From Aurantiacibacter suaedae (GTDB lineage: Bacteria > Pseudomonadota > Alphaproteobacteria > Sphingomonadales > Sphingomonadaceae): a stretch of 64,000 bases of DNA. The DNA is taken from the NCBI RefSeq assembly GCF_005434915.1, contig NZ_SKCG01000001.1:744001-808000 (forward strand), in the 5' to 3' direction. The translations under genes were made by a program, and so were the position numbers. Of the stretch, positions 24,862 through 35,156 are shown one piece after another (position 1 is the first letter of the stretch; the number at the start of each line of letters is the position of its first letter). The notes below the pieces were generated by a model. The model did not search any database and was not told the DNA's origin. It was given only the letters and a program-made list of their open reading frames with translations.

Positions 24862-27800
24862 TCATAGGGCATCCTCGCTTTCGGATGGCTGAATGGCGGG
24901 TTCATCGCCGCGCTGTCGGTTAAGTTCTTCCTCTGCGGCGCGTTCGGCCTCAGCATCGCGTTCGTCGACGGCATCCTGGTCGATTTCCTCGCGCAGCACC
25001 TCGCCGCTCTCGCCGATCAGTCCCAGCCCGCGTGGATCGCGCAGAGACGAAGGATCGTAAAGCGAGCGGGTGCTGGAAATGAGCTGATAGAACGGTGCCC
25101 GGATATTGAGCCGCAATTCTAGCGGCAGGCGGGCGATTGTGCGCGAGATGATGTTCTTTTCCGCACTATCACCTTGCCTGATGCCCTCGAACCGTACGCG
25201 GGTGACAAGCTCGCCCGCAAGAGGTCCGTCGAGAAGGATTTCGGCCTCGTCGAAGTCGAGGTCACGCAAGGTCTGGAACGCCAGGTTGGCCACGAACGAG
25301 AGGTCTTCGTAGGTGAGCTGTCCGACATAGGCGAGATGGCCGCCGGGTGGCCGCGAGGTGAGTGCGCCCCCTTCGAGAAAGCCATTGCCTTCTTCATCGA
25401 ACACGATCGGGATAACCCCGTCGAAAGTGCCGGTGGCAGCGAGATTGTTCAGCTCCATCCGCTCGATAAAGCGGTTGGCCTCCAGCCCCTCGATCACGAC
25501 CGTATAGGTCCGGCGTTCCGACTGGCCGATATTCATCGTCAGCGGGCGCAGAGTGAGCGTTCCGCCGAGCAGCGGCCATTCCCCGCCGCCGATTTCGATC
25601 CGCTCGCCGTTCACGAGCTGGAACGTCATCTCGCCATCGTAGATCTCGATACCGGGGTTGATCGTGCCGATCTTGATCGTCTGATTCGGCGCCGTGGTCA
25701 GCCCGAGCAGATTTGTGAAGACGATCTCGCCGCGCGCATGTTCGACCGGGCCGAAGGCGGCGGCGAGGTCAAGACTGTCGGAGGCGAAGCGGCCTGTGCT
25801 GGTGACACCATCGGCACCCCAGTCGATTCGCCCGGTGCCTGTGACCTTGCCCTCGACATTGGCGACCACACCCAGCGCGAGGCGCGAGAGATCCTGTGGC
25901 TGGAACTTGCTGTCGAAGGTTATGCCGTCGACCGCCAGATCGGCATGGCCGGCACCGGTCGACAAATTGTGCGCAAGCGTCACGCGCGTCACCGCCACGT
26001 TTTTATCGGGTTCGCGCAAGAGCGCGCGCGCGCGAATCACGCCGCCTTCGAGCGACAGCTCGGCCGATTGCGCTTCCAGCGGCTCGAACCGGTCGGGCGC
26101 GGCGCGGTCTTCCAGCCGGAATGCGACGTCGGACAGCGCCAGCACGCCATCGACATATTGCCAGCTTCCCGAACCCTCAGAAATATCGAGCGGAACAGCG
26201 GGCAGATAGGGCGCGGCCTCGGCGAAGGTGCCGCCTATATAATCGCGCTCCAGCCGGGCATCGAGCTGGCCCAGGGCAAGCCGCACGACGTCATCGCCCT
26301 CGCCCAGTTCGAGCAGCGCTGCATCGGTGCTGAGCGTGCCCGGCCAGCTTACCGACAGCGCTCCAGTGGCAAGATGCAGCGGCGTGCCGCCCATGCGCGC
26401 GCGGAAGTCGAGCGGCGCGGTGCGCGCGGCGAACCGCAGCCCTTGCGAATCATAGCGCAGCAGCGGTTGCTGGCCTTGCGGGCACAGCTCGATCCGCTCG
26501 CGCCCGAAGGCGAGATCGCCCATCTCCAGCGCCTCGACCTTGAAGGTCTGGCAACCGCGCCACAGGGCAATGTTCCCGCCCGAACTATAAGCTCCGTCAA
26601 GCGGCACCTCGGCTCCGCGCACCGAACCTCCGGGCACCGCGCCAGAGGCAAAGGCGCGCCCGGCAAAGCTGATGGTGCCGTTGCGCGCCTGCGTCATGCG
26701 CAAAGCCGGGATGGCAAGGCTGGCATCGCCAGCATTGTATTCGGCCATCGACATGCGCAGCGAGAGCGGCTCGCCCGGTGTCTGCTCCATCCGCCCGCTG
26801 ATTCGCGGCAGCCCCGCACCCCCGGTAAGGAAGTTTCCATCGAAGCGCGGCAGGCCCTCGCCTTCCAGCGCAAACTGCGCCCGCGACAGGCCGAGTACGA
26901 TATCGCCCGAGCGCCCGCGCAGTTCCGCCTGCGGCACTACCAGCGAAAGCCGCTCGGCATTCTGGCGGAAGGAGAAGTCGGCGAGCAGGCGTGCACCACG
27001 AAGCTCCGGGGCAAGCGCACTGTTCAGCCGCCCGATCAGCGGGGCGAGCAGCGTGCCCTCCGCGCTACGCTGTGCTTCGGCGAGCAGCCTGCCGGGGCGA
27101 GCGCCCGGTTGCAGGCCGGTGCCCTCGATCGTGCCTTCGCCCTCAAGCCGCGCGAAGTTGTCGCGGGCGCGCACGAGGCCATCGGCTTCGAAATTGGCGA
27201 AGCGCCCCTCGCTGGTGGCAAGGTCGCGCGCGGCGAGACGATAGTCGGCGGTGAGCAGGCCCTCGCGCCAGGAAAACGAGCTGGTGCCATCGAGCGCGGC
27301 AACGCTGCCGCCCGGCGCCCTTCCCGCGCCGCTGGCGATACTGGCGCGGCCTGAAACGGTGGCAAGGTCGCTGTCGGCCAGAACATCGAGTTCCACCCCG
27401 CCTTGGGCCAGCTTCACGCTCTCGCCGCAAGCGAGCGAATCGAATCGCAACGGGCCAGCGAAGTGCGGCTGTCCTTCATCGACGCTGACCGCGCCGAACA
27501 GGCTTGCCCCTTGCGCAGAACAATCGGCCATTGCCAGATTCGGCGCGATAAGGGCCAGCTCACCGGCGAAGCCATCGGCAAGGTTACCGGCGCCGCGCAT
27601 CTTTGCGCCGATCCGGCCATAGTCGCTGTCGATCAGTGCGCGGCCGTCGTCGATGCTCAGCGCCAGATCGGGCAGTGCGAAAGGTTCGTCGCTACCGGTG
27701 TAGAGCAGCTTGTCCAGTGACCCGAGGCTGAGCCGCCCATCGGCGATTCGCCCGAACACACGCGGCCGTGTGAGCCGCACTTCCTGCAGGCCCGGAAGCC

Positions 27801-28107
27801 CGAGCCGTGGCTGGGTGATGATTTCGACCCGCTCGATGGTTACGTCGGGCCGGTCGGGGTCGCCGATGACGATATCGGTCAGCACCTGGCGGTAGGCCGA
27901 TATTTTCTCGACCTTATATTGCGCCTCGATGCCCCGGTTGTTCAGTTCATCGGCGATGATGTCGTAGGCGATGTCCTCACGCGTTATCCACGCCCAGGCA
28001 ACGCCGCCCACGCCCAGCAGCACGACCGCGCGGATCGCATTACCGAAGGTGAACCACTTGCGGACCGGTCGCGCCGGAGCATCGGAGATATCGGCATCCT
28101 GCGCCAT
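24862..28107 (-). CDS. YdbH-family AsmA-like intermembrane phospholipid transport protein
   Basis: A very large protein of 1,081 residues with one N-terminal membrane anchor (about residues 21-42, FGNAIRAVVLLGVGGVAWAW) and a long periplasmic part made of repeating beta-strands, as in AsmA-like bridges. The C-terminal third has the conserved YdbH_dom segment, with GNGFLEGGALTSRPPGGHLAY and a DEAEILLDGPLAG strand. With YnbE and YdbL it should carry phospholipids between the inner and outer membrane. MAQDADIS was chosen as the start; an upstream extension would cross the divergent radC start. The acidic C-terminus is disordered-looking. Confidence 0.88.
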   Translation of the reverse strand: MAQDADISDAPARPVRKWFTFGNAIRAVVLLGVGGVAWAWITREDIAYDIIADELNNRGIEAQYKVEKISAYRQVLTDIVIGDPDRPDVTIERVEIITQPRLGLPGLQEVRLTRPRVFGRIADGRLSLGSLDKLLYTGSDEPFALPDLALSIDDGRALIDSDYGRIGAKMRGAGNLADGFAGELALIAPNLAMADCSAQGASLFGAVSVDEGQPHFAGPLRFDSLACGESVKLAQGGVELDVLADSDLATVSGRASIASGAGRAPGGSVAALDGTSSFSWREGLLTADYRLAARDLATSEGRFANFEADGLVRARDNFARLEGEGTIEGTGLQPGARPGRLLAEAQRSAEGTLLAPLIGRLNSALAPELRGARLLADFSFRQNAERLSLVVPQAELRGRSGDIVLGLSRAQFALEGEGLPRFDGNFLTGGAGLPRISGRMEQTPGEPLSLRMSMAEYNAGDASLAIPALRMTQARNGTISFAGRAFASGAVPGGSVRGAEVPLDGAYSSGGNIALWRGCQTFKVEALEMGDLAFGRERIELCPQGQQPLLRYDSQGLRFAARTAPLDFRARMGGTPLHLATGALSVSWPGTLSTDAALLELGEGDDVVRLALGQLDARLERDYIGGTFAEAAPYLPAVPLDISEGSGSWQYVDGVLALSDVAFRLEDRAAPDRFEPLEAQSAELSLEGGVIRARALLREPDKNVAVTRVTLAHNLSTGAGHADLAVDGITFDSKFQPQDLSRLALGVVANVEGKVTGTGRIDWGADGVTSTGRFASDSLDLAAAFGPVEHARGEIVFTNLLGLTTAPNQTIKIGTINPGIEIYDGEMTFQLVNGERIEIGGGEWPLLGGTLTLRPLTMNIGQSERRTYTVVIEGLEANRFIERMELNNLAATGTFDGVIPIVFDEEGNGFLEGGALTSRPPGGHLAYVGQLTYEDLSFVANLAFQTLRDLDFDEAEILLDGPLAGELVTRVRFEGIRQGDSAEKNIISRTIARLPLELRLNIRAPFYQLISSTRSLYDPSSLRDPRGLGLIGESGEVLREEIDQDAVDERDAEAERAAEEELNRQRGDEPAIQPSESEDAL

Positions 28108-28177
28108 CGCGCGCACACTTGCGCGAGGATGCGCGCAAAGGCAATGGGAAGGCTCAAGGCAAATCAGGGGGAAGCCT

Positions 28178-28891
28178 TTGCCCGGCAGCGACAGGCCCGA
28201 CAGCGCAAGCCAGCCCACCGCCCACAGCGGTTCGGGCCATCGCGCCCGCCTGCGCGCGCGGTTGCTGGGCGGCGGGCCGGAGGCTCTGGCCGACTACGAA
28301 GTGCTGGAATACCTGCTGTTTGGCGCTCTCGCGCGCGGCGACACCAAGCCGCAGGCCAAGGCATTGCTCGACAAGTTCGGCTCCCTCGCCGGCGTGATGA
28401 ATGCCGATCCGGCGGCTCTGTGCGAAGTCAAAGGCGTGAGCGAGGCGAGCGCTGCCATGATCCGCATTGCCAGCGTCGCAGCTCGGCGGATGGCGCGCTC
28501 CGAAGTCTCGCAAAAGCCGGTGCTGGGAAGCTGGCAGGCACTGATCGACTATCTCGCCATCGACATGGCGCATCTTACTGTGGAGCGGGTGCGGGTGCTC
28601 TATCTCGACACCCGCAACCGGCTGATCCTCGACCAGCACGTGCATGATGGCACGATCAACGAAGCCTCGATTCACCCGCGCGAGGTGGTCGGCACTGCGA
28701 TCACGCGCGGCGCGGCGGCGGTGATCCTCGTCCACAACCACCCCTCGGGTAATCCCGAGCCGAGCAAAGCCGATATCGACATCACCCGCCGCATTGCCGA
28801 AGCCGGGCGTCTGGTAAATATCACGGTTCACGACCACGTGATCGTGGGCCGCGAGGGCTATGTCTCGCTGCGCGCGAAGGGGCTGCTCTAG
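28178..28891 (+). CDS. radC: RadC-family JAB1/MPN metalloprotease-like protein
   Basis: A 237-residue DUF2466/RadC protein with a helix-hairpin-helix region (about residues 60-100, LCEVKGVSEASAAMI) followed by the JAMM motif HNHPSGNPEPSKAD (His186, His188, Asp199). The original DNA repair assignment of RadC is doubtful; the biochemical role is unclear. The first ATG in frame (27971) lies inside the divergent ydbH gene. A TTG at 28178 has a near-ideal AGGGGG ribosome binding site and leaves a 70-base divergent promoter region, so it is the likely start. Confidence 0.88.
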   Translation: MPGSDRPDSASQPTAHSGSGHRARLRARLLGGGPEALADYEVLEYLLFGALARGDTKPQAKALLDKFGSLAGVMNADPAALCEVKGVSEASAAMIRIASVAARRMARSEVSQKPVLGSWQALIDYLAIDMAHLTVERVRVLYLDTRNRLILDQHVHDGTINEASIHPREVVGTAITRGAAAVILVHNHPSGNPEPSKADIDITRRIAEAGRLVNITVHDHVIVGREGYVSLRAKGLL

Positions 28892-28977
28892 ACAATCAGT
28901 ATCGCAGGCCTCTTGTCATTGCGCGCCCCACGCCCTAGCCGCGCCGACAGAAATCCCCGCCATACTGGAGCACACCA

Positions 28978-30291
<1,314 letters not shown>

Positions 30292-30352
30292 TCGGCGCTC
30301 TTCCCAAGGGGCGCCGGTTTGGCTAGCCTTGCGGGCGGATTGAGGAGGTACG

Positions 30353-30754
30353 ATGCAGATTTTGCGCACATTCGCCTGGGCCTTGCTGCTCGCGGGCCTC
30401 GTGGCCTTCTCGGTCGCCAACTGGACCGATGTGACCGTTCGCATCTGGCCTGGCATTCTGGTCGATACCAAGGTGCCGGCCATCGTCATCATCTCGTTCC
30501 TGATCGGCTTCGTGCCGATGTGGCTCTATCTGCGCGCGTCCAAGTGGCAGGCGCGCCGCCGCATTCAGAGCCTTGAAAACGCCACGCGGGTGGCACAGGC
30601 AACGCCGGTACAGGCCGAACCTGCCGCAGCCCATGCGGTCGACGCGACACCGGTCGCCCCGGAAGAAGCCCACGTGCCAGCCGCACCTCCAATCGGGGCC
30701 GATCCGATGTCGCCCATCCCTGCCCCTTCTTCCTCCAAGCCGGAAAACCCGTGA
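30353..30754 (+). CDS. LapA-domain (DUF1049) membrane protein
   Basis: A 133-residue protein with two membrane helices (about residues 5-25 and 44-62; ILRTFAWALLLAGLVAFSVAN, then VIISFLIGFVPMWLYL), the LapA layout. A Pro/Ala/Glu-rich tail covers residues 80-133. LapA proteins of E. coli help LPS assembly, but most relatives are uncharacterised. A GAGGAGG ribosome binding site precedes the ATG. The end overlaps the pyrF GTG start (GTGA). Confidence 0.82.
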   Translation: MQILRTFAWALLLAGLVAFSVANWTDVTVRIWPGILVDTKVPAIVIISFLIGFVPMWLYLRASKWQARRRIQSLENATRVAQATPVQAEPAAAHAVDATPVAPEEAHVPAAPPIGADPMSPIPAPSSSKPENP

Positions 30755-31428
30755 GCAACCCCATCTATCTCGCCCTCGATGTGCCGCAGCTTGACGCGGC
30801 GAAAGACCTCCTCAGCAAGGTCCGCAGCCATATCGGCGGCGTGAAGCTGGGGCTGGAGTTCTTCTACGCCCACGGCCACCACGGGGTGATGGAAGTGGCT
30901 CACGCGAGCGGGCTGCCGATCTTCCTCGACCTCAAGCTGCATGACATTCCCAACACCGTGGCGGGCGCGATGCAGTCGATCCACGTGCTTGAGCCTGCCA
31001 TTATCACCGTCCACGCTTCGGGCGGGCGGGCGATGATGGAAGATGCCAAGGCCGCTGCGGGCGAGAACTGCAAGGTGGTGGCGGTAACGATGCTCACCAG
31101 TCTCGACGAGAACGACCTTGCCCGCACCGGCGTTTCGGGCACCCCTCACGATCATGTCATGCGCCTGGCCGAGCTGGCCGAATCGGCCGGGCTGGATGGC
31201 ATCGTTTGCTCCGGGCAGGAGGTCGGCTCGGTCCACAAGCAGTGGAAGCATGGGTTCTTCGTGGTCCCCGGCCTGCGCCCGGCGGGCAGCGCTGGCGGCG
31301 ATCAGAAGCGCACCGTCACCCCGCGCAAGGCGCGCGACGACGGGGCGAGCGTGCTGGTGATCGGACGCCCGATTTCCAAGGCTGCCGACCCGCTTGCCGC
31401 TGCGCGCGAGATTGAAGCGACGCTGTAA
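30751..31428 (+). CDS. pyrF: Orotidine 5'-phosphate decarboxylase
   Basis: Last step of UMP synthesis. The 225-residue TIM barrel contains the catalytic FLDLKLHDIPNTV (Asp-Lys-Asp array), VKLGLEFFYAHG and FVVPGLRPAGS near the phosphate site, then DDGASVLVIGRPI. It starts with GTG overlapping the LapA-like gene's stop. Confidence 0.96.
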   Translation: MSNPIYLALDVPQLDAAKDLLSKVRSHIGGVKLGLEFFYAHGHHGVMEVAHASGLPIFLDLKLHDIPNTVAGAMQSIHVLEPAIITVHASGGRAMMEDAKAAAGENCKVVAVTMLTSLDENDLARTGVSGTPHDHVMRLAELAESAGLDGIVCSGQEVGSVHKQWKHGFFVVPGLRPAGSAGGDQKRTVTPRKARDDGASVLVIGRPISKAADPLAAAREIEATL

Positions 31429-31449
31429 CGCGCCTAAGCAGGGCCGGAC

Positions 31450-32103
31450 ATGGCACCTCCTCTGATCAAGATCTGCGGTCTCTCGACGCCCGAGACGCTC
31501 GACGCCGCCGTGGCGGCGGGGGCTACGCATGTCGGCTTCGTGCATTTCAAGCCGAGCCCGCGCCATCTCTCCATCGCCCACGCCGCCGATTTGCGCGAGC
31601 GGGTGCCCGCGCACGTGAAAGCCGTATTGTTGACGGTGAACATGGAGCCGGCGCAAACCTCCGACGTTCTCCAGGCGGTGCGACCCGACGTGCTGCAACT
31701 GCACGGGCAGGAAACGCCCGATTGGCTTCAGCTTATGCGCGAGCATTCCGACCTCGAAATCTGGAAAGCGGTAAGCGTGAAGCACGAGGCGAGCCTTGAG
31801 CAGGCGCAGCGCTACAAGCCCTTTGCCCACCGTCTTTTGTACGATGCCGCCGGCGGCGTCTTGCCGGGCGGCAACGGGCTGGCGTTCGACTGGCGGCTGC
31901 TGGCGAACTACCGCCACGAGCTCGAGTGGGGCCTCGCGGGCGGGCTCAATGCCAGCAATGTGGGCGATGCAATCGCGCAGACCCGCGCGCCTCTGGTCGA
32001 TGCTTCTTCGGGCGTGGAAAGCGCGCCCGGGGTGAAGGATCCGGACAAAATCGCTGCCTTTTGCGAGGCGGCCCGCGTGGCAATGGCAGCACTGCCGGGC
32101 TGA
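31450..32103 (+). CDS. trpF: Phosphoribosylanthranilate isomerase
   Basis: Amadori isomerisation step of tryptophan synthesis. The 217-residue protein shows IKICGLSTPETLDAAVAAG (catalytic Cys region), VGFVHFKPSPRHL, LQLHGQETPDWL and AGGLNASNVGDAI with the phosphate-binding loop, ending in VDASSGVESAPGVKD. It is first of the trpF-trpB-trpA run. Confidence 0.96.
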   Translation: MAPPLIKICGLSTPETLDAAVAAGATHVGFVHFKPSPRHLSIAHAADLRERVPAHVKAVLLTVNMEPAQTSDVLQAVRPDVLQLHGQETPDWLQLMREHSDLEIWKAVSVKHEASLEQAQRYKPFAHRLLYDAAGGVLPGGNGLAFDWRLLANYRHELEWGLAGGLNASNVGDAIAQTRAPLVDASSGVESAPGVKDPDKIAAFCEAARVAMAALPG

Positions 32104-32145
32104 GGATATCTTGCCAAGCGCGGGAGGCTCTGCCAACGCGCTGGC

Positions 32146-33363
32146 ATGAGCGAACATACCCCCAACAGCTACATGAACCAGCCCGACGAGCGCGGGCACT
32201 TCGGCCAGTTCGGCGGACGTTACGTGGCCGAAACGCTGATGCCGCTAGTTCTCGACCTTGAACGCGAGTATCGCAAGGCCAAGGCCGATCCCGAATTCAA
32301 GGCCGAGTTCGAAGACCTGCTGGAGCACTATGTGGGCCGCCCGAGCCCGCTCTACTTCGCGCCTCGCCTCACCGAGGAGCTTGGCGGCGCACAGGTCTGG
32401 TTCAAGCGCGACGAGCTGAACCACACGGGCGCGCACAAGATCAACAACTGCATCGGGCAGATCCTGCTCGCCATGCGCATGGGCAAGACGCGGATCATCG
32501 CGGAAACCGGCGCTGGCCAGCACGGTGTTGCCACGGCCACGGTCTGCGCGCGGTTCGGCCTGCCCTGCACGATCTTCATGGGCGCGACCGACGTTTCGCG
32601 CCAGCAGCCCAACGTGTTCCGCATGAAGCTGCTCGGCGCGCAGGTGGTGCCGGTCACCTCTGGGCGCGGCACGCTGAAGGATGCGATGAACGAGGCGCTG
32701 CGCGACTGGGTCGCCAATGTGCATGACACGTTCTACATCATCGGCACGGCCGCTGGCCCGCACCCCTATCCGGAGCTGGTGCGCGATTTTCAGAGCGTTA
32801 TCGGGCGCGAAGCGCGCGCACAATTGATTGAACGAACCGGTCGCCTGCCCGATCTGCTGGTGGCCGCAATCGGCGGCGGCTCGAATGCGATCGGTCTGTT
32901 CCATCCCTTCCTCGACGATCCCGATGTGAGGATGCTCGGCGTGGAAGCGGCGGGCCACGGGCTTGATGGTGACGAACATGCCGCATCGCTCGCTGGCGGC
33001 TTCCCCGGCATCCTTCACGGCAACAAGACCTACCTGTTGCAGGACGAAGACGGCCAGATCACCGAGGGCCACTCGATTTCGGCAGGGCTGGACTATCCGG
33101 GCATCGGGCCCGAGCACGCCTGGCTCAAGGAATCGGGCCGCGTCGACTATACCCACGCCACCGATAAGGAGGCCTTGGATGCATTCCAGCTGCTCTGCCG
33201 CACCGAGGGCATCATCCCCGCGCTGGAACCCAGCCATGCCATCGCCGCCATCGTGAAGGTCGCACCGACCATGCCCAAGGACGCCATCATTTGCGCGAAC
33301 CTGTGCGGACGCGGCGACAAGGACATCTTCACCGTCGCCGAAGCGCTGGGAGTCGAGATTTGA
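32146..33363 (+). CDS. trpB: Tryptophan synthase beta chain
   Basis: PLP enzyme joining indole and serine. The 405-residue protein carries the PLP lysine in [11 protein letters not shown] (Lys98), [17 protein letters not shown], and the phosphate-binding [13 protein letters not shown]. The start [15 protein letters not shown] is normal for the family; a second in-frame ATG lies nine codons in. The stop overlaps the trpA TTG start (TTGA). Confidence 0.97.
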   Translation: MSEHTPNSYMNQPDERGHFGQFGGRYVAETLMPLVLDLEREYRKAKADPEFKAEFEDLLEHYVGRPSPLYFAPRLTEELGGAQVWFKRDELNHTGAHKINNCIGQILLAMRMGKTRIIAETGAGQHGVATATVCARFGLPCTIFMGATDVSRQQPNVFRMKLLGAQVVPVTSGRGTLKDAMNEALRDWVANVHDTFYIIGTAAGPHPYPELVRDFQSVIGREARAQLIERTGRLPDLLVAAIGGGSNAIGLFHPFLDDPDVRMLGVEAAGHGLDGDEHAASLAGGFPGILHGNKTYLLQDEDGQITEGHSISAGLDYPGIGPEHAWLKESGRVDYTHATDKEALDAFQLLCRTEGIIPALEPSHAIAAIVKVAPTMPKDAIICANLCGRGDKDIFTVAEALGVEI

Positions 33364-34151
33364 GCACCCGCTTCAAAACCACCTTCGCCAAGGGCCCCGC
33401 GCTCGTCTGCTTCATCACGGCGGGCGATGGCGACACTGCCGCCAATCTCGATGCGCTCGTCGAAGGCGGGGCTGATGTGATCGAGCTGGGAATGCCGTTC
33501 ACCGATCCGATGGCCGATGGCCCCGCGATCCAGGCCGCGAACATCCGTGCGCTGAACAAGGGCACCACCACCGCCGACGTGCTGAAGCTCGCCACCGAGT
33601 TCCGCGCGCGCCACCCGGAGGTTCCGCTGGTGCTGATGGGCTATGCCAACCCGATGGTCCGCCGCGGGCCGGAGTGGTTTGCCGAGGCCGCCGCCAAGGC
33701 CGGTGTGGATGGCGTGATCAGCGTCGATCTTGCGCCTGAAGAAGATCAGGACCTCGGCCCGGCTCTGCGCGACAAGGGTATCAGCCTTATTCGCCTCGCC
33801 ACGCCCACAACTGATGACAGGCGCCTTCCCGCCGTGCTCGAAGGCTCCAGCGGGTTCCTTTACTATGTTTCGGTCGCCGGGATCACCGGCAAGCAGCAGG
33901 CCGCCATGGCCTCGATCGAAGAGAACGTGCGGCGCATCAAAAACCACACCGAGGTGCCGGTCGCGGTCGGGTTCGGCGTGCGCACGCCTGAACAGGCTGC
34001 CGAAATCGCCAAGGTCGCCGATGGTGTCGTAGTGGGCTCGGCATTCATCGATCTGGTGGAAAAGCATGGGTCTGAAGCTCCCCAACACCTCAAGTCGCTG
34101 GTCGAGGGGCTTGCCAACGCCGTCCATTCCGCGCGAAAGGCAACTGCATGA
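33360..34151 (+). CDS. trpA: Tryptophan synthase alpha chain
   Basis: Cleaves indole-3-glycerol phosphate and channels indole to TrpB. The 263-residue TIM barrel has [18 protein letters not shown] (catalytic Glu and Asp), [13 protein letters not shown], and [12 protein letters not shown]. The true start is a TTG overlapping the trpB stop (33360), giving the usual N-terminus [21 protein letters not shown]; an ATG 69 bases earlier is inside trpB. The end overlaps accD by four bases. Confidence 0.95.
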   Translation: MSTRFKTTFAKGPALVCFITAGDGDTAANLDALVEGGADVIELGMPFTDPMADGPAIQAANIRALNKGTTTADVLKLATEFRARHPEVPLVLMGYANPMVRRGPEWFAEAAAKAGVDGVISVDLAPEEDQDLGPALRDKGISLIRLATPTTDDRRLPAVLEGSSGFLYYVSVAGITGKQQAAMASIEENVRRIKNHTEVPVAVGFGVRTPEQAAEIAKVADGVVVGSAFIDLVEKHGSEAPQHLKSLVEGLANAVHSARKATA

Positions 34152-34996
34152 GCTGGCTGACCAAAGTTCGCAATCGCCTTCCCTTCGTGAGCAAGCGCGA
34201 CACGCCCGACAACCTGTGGATCAAGTGTCCGCATTGTCAGGAAATGGTGTTTGCCAAGGATTATGAGGCCAACCTCTCGGTCTGCCCGAAATGCGGGCAT
34301 CACGGGCGCATCGGCGCCGACACGCGGTTGGCGCAAGTGCTTGACGAAGGCTTCACGCTGCTGCCCGATCCGGTGGTGACAGAAGACCCGCTCAAGTTCC
34401 GCGACGCCAAGAAATATTCCGACCGGATCAAACAGGCCCGCGCCAAGAGCGCGCATCCCGATGCCTTCACCGCCGCCACCGGCACGATCGATGGCCACAA
34501 GGCCGTGGTCGGCGTGCAGGATTTCTCGTTTATGGCGGGTTCGATGGGCATGGCTGTGGGCGACGCCTTCTGCAACGCCGCCGAGGCCGCGCTGAAGGCC
34601 AAATGCGCCTATATCGCCATCACGGCCGCTGGCGGGGCGCGGATGCAGGAGGGCATTCTCTCGCTGATGCAGATGCCGCGCACCACCGTGATGACACACC
34701 GCCTGAAAGAGGCCGGGCTGCCCTTTATCGTGGTGCTGACCGATCCGACGACCGGCGGCGTCACCGCCAGCTATGCGATGCTGGGCGACGTCCACATTGC
34801 CGAGCCCGATGCGCTGATCGGCTTTGCCGGGCAGCGGGTGATCCAGGAAACGATCCGCGAGCAACTGCCCGAGGGCTTCCAGCGGGCGGAATACCTGCAC
34901 AAGCACGGCATGGTCGATATGGTGGTGAACCGCCACGACCTTAAGCAAACGCTGGCCACGCTGCTCGACTATCTCGCGCCGAGGAAAGCGGCGTGA
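34148..34996 (+). CDS. accD: Acetyl-CoA carboxylase carboxyltransferase subunit beta
   Basis: Transfers carboxyl from biotin to acetyl-CoA, the first step of fatty-acid synthesis. The 282-residue product has the zinc ribbon Cys27, Cys30, Cys46 and Cys49 (CPHC...CPKC), then [27 protein letters not shown] and [18 protein letters not shown]. The overlap with trpA couples translation. The trpA-accD-folC order is common in alphaproteobacteria. Confidence 0.97.
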   Translation: MSWLTKVRNRLPFVSKRDTPDNLWIKCPHCQEMVFAKDYEANLSVCPKCGHHGRIGADTRLAQVLDEGFTLLPDPVVTEDPLKFRDAKKYSDRIKQARAKSAHPDAFTAATGTIDGHKAVVGVQDFSFMAGSMGMAVGDAFCNAAEAALKAKCAYIAITAAGGARMQEGILSLMQMPRTTVMTHRLKEAGLPFIVVLTDPTTGGVTASYAMLGDVHIAEPDALIGFAGQRVIQETIREQLPEGFQRAEYLHKHGMVDMVVNRHDLKQTLATLLDYLAPRKAA

Positions 34997-35009
34997 TGTT
35001 TCGCCCGGC

Positions 35010-35148
35010 CCTCCCCCATTGGGGGAGGGGGACCATCCGAAGGATGGTGGAGGGGCAGCAGCGGTTGGGAACGTCGCAAGAAGTTCGTCCGCGCCGCTCC
35101 TGCCCCTCCACCGCGCGGTGCGCGGTCCCCCTCCCCGTGCCGGGGAGG
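35010..35148. repeat. Nested palindromic repeat (double-hairpin arms) between accD and folC
   Basis: Two ~55-base arms in inverted orientation (35010-35064 and 35094-35148) flank a 29-base centre. Each arm is itself two hairpins: a CCTCCCC/GGGGAGG outer hairpin, then GGACC-stem-GGT. The arms share the same skeleton but differ in their inner stems with matching changes on both sides (ATCC/GGAT in one, GCGC/GCGC in the other). This is the layout of a mobile or duplicated extragenic palindrome. It ends nine bases before the folC start and supplies its GGGGAGG ribosome binding site. Confidence 0.75.
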
Positions 35149-35156
35149 ACTTAGAC

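Noticed and set aside
25174-27354. 726-residue plus-strand frame
   Set aside because: Antisense shadow of the YdbH-like gene, with no ribosome binding site or family motif.
27971-28177. ATG-started extension of radC
   Set aside because: It lies inside the divergent YdbH-like gene and has no RadC resemblance; the TTG at 28178 has a strong ribosome binding site.
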